In this document: positions 63,211 to 64,000 of the stretch, one piece after another
Layout of the letters: every line of letters begins with the position of its first letter
Numbering within the stretch: position 1 is the stretch's first letter
NCBI GenBank assembly: GCA_943789165.1
Contig: CALSTB010000008.1
Coordinates: forward strand, 1-64,000
DNA: 64,000 nucleotides
Source: an uncultured Bacteroidia bacterium
Lineage (GTDB): Bacteria; Bacteroidota; Bacteroidia; NS11-12g; UBA9320
Direction of reading: 5' to 3'
Notes under the pieces: model-generated
The model's input: only the letters and a program-made list of their open reading frames with translations
The model's database searches: none
Told to the model about the DNA's origin: nothing
Position numbers and translations under genes: made by a program

Positions 63211-63825
63211 ATGGATGATAATACGAAAACACCCTTAAGGGCTGGCGCATTTGACCTGTCGGACAATGAAAAGATTGCTAAAATCGAAAAACACGTTGAA
63301 TCGATTTTGGACATATTGGGCATGGATTTAAAAGACGATAGTCTTTCCAAAACCCCACACAGAGTGGCCAAGATGTACGTGAAGGAAATATTCAGCGGTT
63401 TGAATCCTAACAACAAGCCAGCGGTGACACTATTCGAAAACAAATACAAGTACAGCCAAATGTTGGTGGAAAAGGAGATCGCCTTATTCTCAACGTGCGA
63501 GCACCATCTTGTGCCTATTTATGGGAAAGCACACGTAGCTTATATTTCTAACGGAGAAGTAATTGGCTTGTCTAAAATCAACCGAATTGTACGCTATTAC
63601 AGCAAAAGACCTCAGGTACAAGAACGACTTACCCGTCAAATCGCTGCAGAGTTACGCGAAACCTTAAAAACGGATGACGTCGCTGTCGTGATTGACGCTA
63701 CCCACATGTGTGTTGCAGCAAGAGGCGTTGAAGATGTTAATTCTTCCACCGTTACCGCCGACTTAAGTGGTCAGTTTCTGAAAGAAGCCACTCGAATGGA
63801 ATTCCTGAGATACATCGGGTACTAA
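63211..63825 (+). CDS. folE: GTP cyclohydrolase I
   Basis: 204 residues. The zinc and substrate motifs are STCEHHLVP, the GLSKINRIVRYYSKRPQ helix, and MCVAARGVED. It converts GTP to 7,8-dihydroneopterin triphosphate, the entry to folate and pterin synthesis. It follows the PTPS homologue by two bases, which points to a dedicated pterin or queuosine route (inference). Confidence 0.97.
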   Translation: MDDNTKTPLRAGAFDLSDNEKIAKIEKHVESILDILGMDLKDDSLSKTPHRVAKMYVKEIFSGLNPNNKPAVTLFENKYKYSQMLVEKEIALFSTCEHHLVPIYGKAHVAYISNGEVIGLSKINRIVRYYSKRPQVQERLTRQIAAELRETLKTDDVAVVIDATHMCVAARGVEDVNSSTVTADLSGQFLKEATRMEFLRYIGY

Positions 63826-63876
63826 TTTCCTCACTCACTTTTTTTGACTTTCTTTGTCCGAATGAATCATTTGGAT

Positions 63877-64000
63877 ATGCGAAACAGCTTCTTTGTTGTA
63901 CTATTTATCACCATTTTTAGTACAAGTTTTGGCCAACAGGCAACTACTGAATTAAAAAATTACCAATCTACCACCAACCAGTATTACTGGAAAAACAGAA
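63877..64000 (+). CDS. Secreted protein, 5' end only (possible M1 aminopeptidase)
   Basis: The frame runs off the window end. The ATG at 63877 gives a signal peptide (RNSFFVVLFITIFSTSFGQ); an ATG at 63862 is an alternative. The visible mature part ends with NQYYWKNR. That wording resembles the N-terminus of Bacteroidota M1-family metallopeptidases, but the zinc motif lies outside the window, so the call is tentative. Confidence 0.45.
   Translation, partial: MRNSFFVVLFITIFSTSFGQQATTELKNYQSTTNQYYWKNR

Noticed and set aside
1..64000. Insertion sequences, prophage, CRISPR arrays
   Set aside because: No transposase, integrase, phage gene, terminal inverted repeats or spaced direct repeats were found.

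Overview
The window is a chromosomal stretch of a Bacteroidota bacterium, most likely a Flavobacteriales/Crocinitomicaceae-like organism (family level is inference). The support is direct: several proteins end in type IX secretion (T9SS) sorting domains (type A and a gliding-associated type B), many -7 boxes fit the Bacteroidota consensus TAnnTTTG, Shine-Dalgarno sites are mostly absent, and TTG starts are common. There is no insertion sequence, CRISPR array, rRNA or complete tRNA.

Layout. 0-5 kb: a frameshifted family 9 glycosyltransferase, a cyclase-family hydrolase, a membrane histidine kinase coupled to a TonB-like periplasmic protein, and an M23 peptidase lipoprotein. 5-11 kb: thioredoxin, a DUF58 protein, arginase, a multi-PAS histidine kinase cut by an in-frame amber codon, a response regulator, and an ECF sigma factor with a small partner. 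11-18 kb: uvrA, a TlpA-like protein, and a tandem D-Ala-D-Ala ligase fused head to tail, followed by a PASTA protein. 18-31 kb: a 1761-aa PKD-repeat adhesin-like protein, a T9SS cargo, then rhodanese, a seven-heme cytochrome with TPRs, ferredoxin, an NlpC/P60 hydrolase, a Na+/amino acid symporter and a previously unlisted 50-aa membrane protein. 31-36 kb: thioredoxin-like protein, lspA, a TraR/DksA-like protein and ileS, all on the minus strand.

36-44.7 kb looks accessory. It holds a candidate small RNA with its own promoter and terminator, a secreted WD40-caspase broken by two +1 frameshifts, a T9SS protein and a sugar porter. AT-rich (T)TGACAA/TTAACAA repeats lie on both sides. 44.7-64 kb returns to core functions: RND exporter; trmH-type methylase, inositol phosphatase and secreted amidase in one operon; tamL; M48 protease; lysA; a VIT-domain T9SS protein; an LpxL-type acyltransferase, rimM and rpsP operon with a structured leader; a MacB-type ABC pair; a second ECF sigma factor; a PTPS/QueD homologue coupled to folE; and the start of a secreted protein.

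The points most worth checking are the tandem ligase whose two halves have lost different active-site features, the small RNA at 36.2-36.36 kb, the rpsP leader, the secreted caspase, and the clustered gene disruptions. Every frameshift found is a +1 insertion, which may be real decay or sequencing error.
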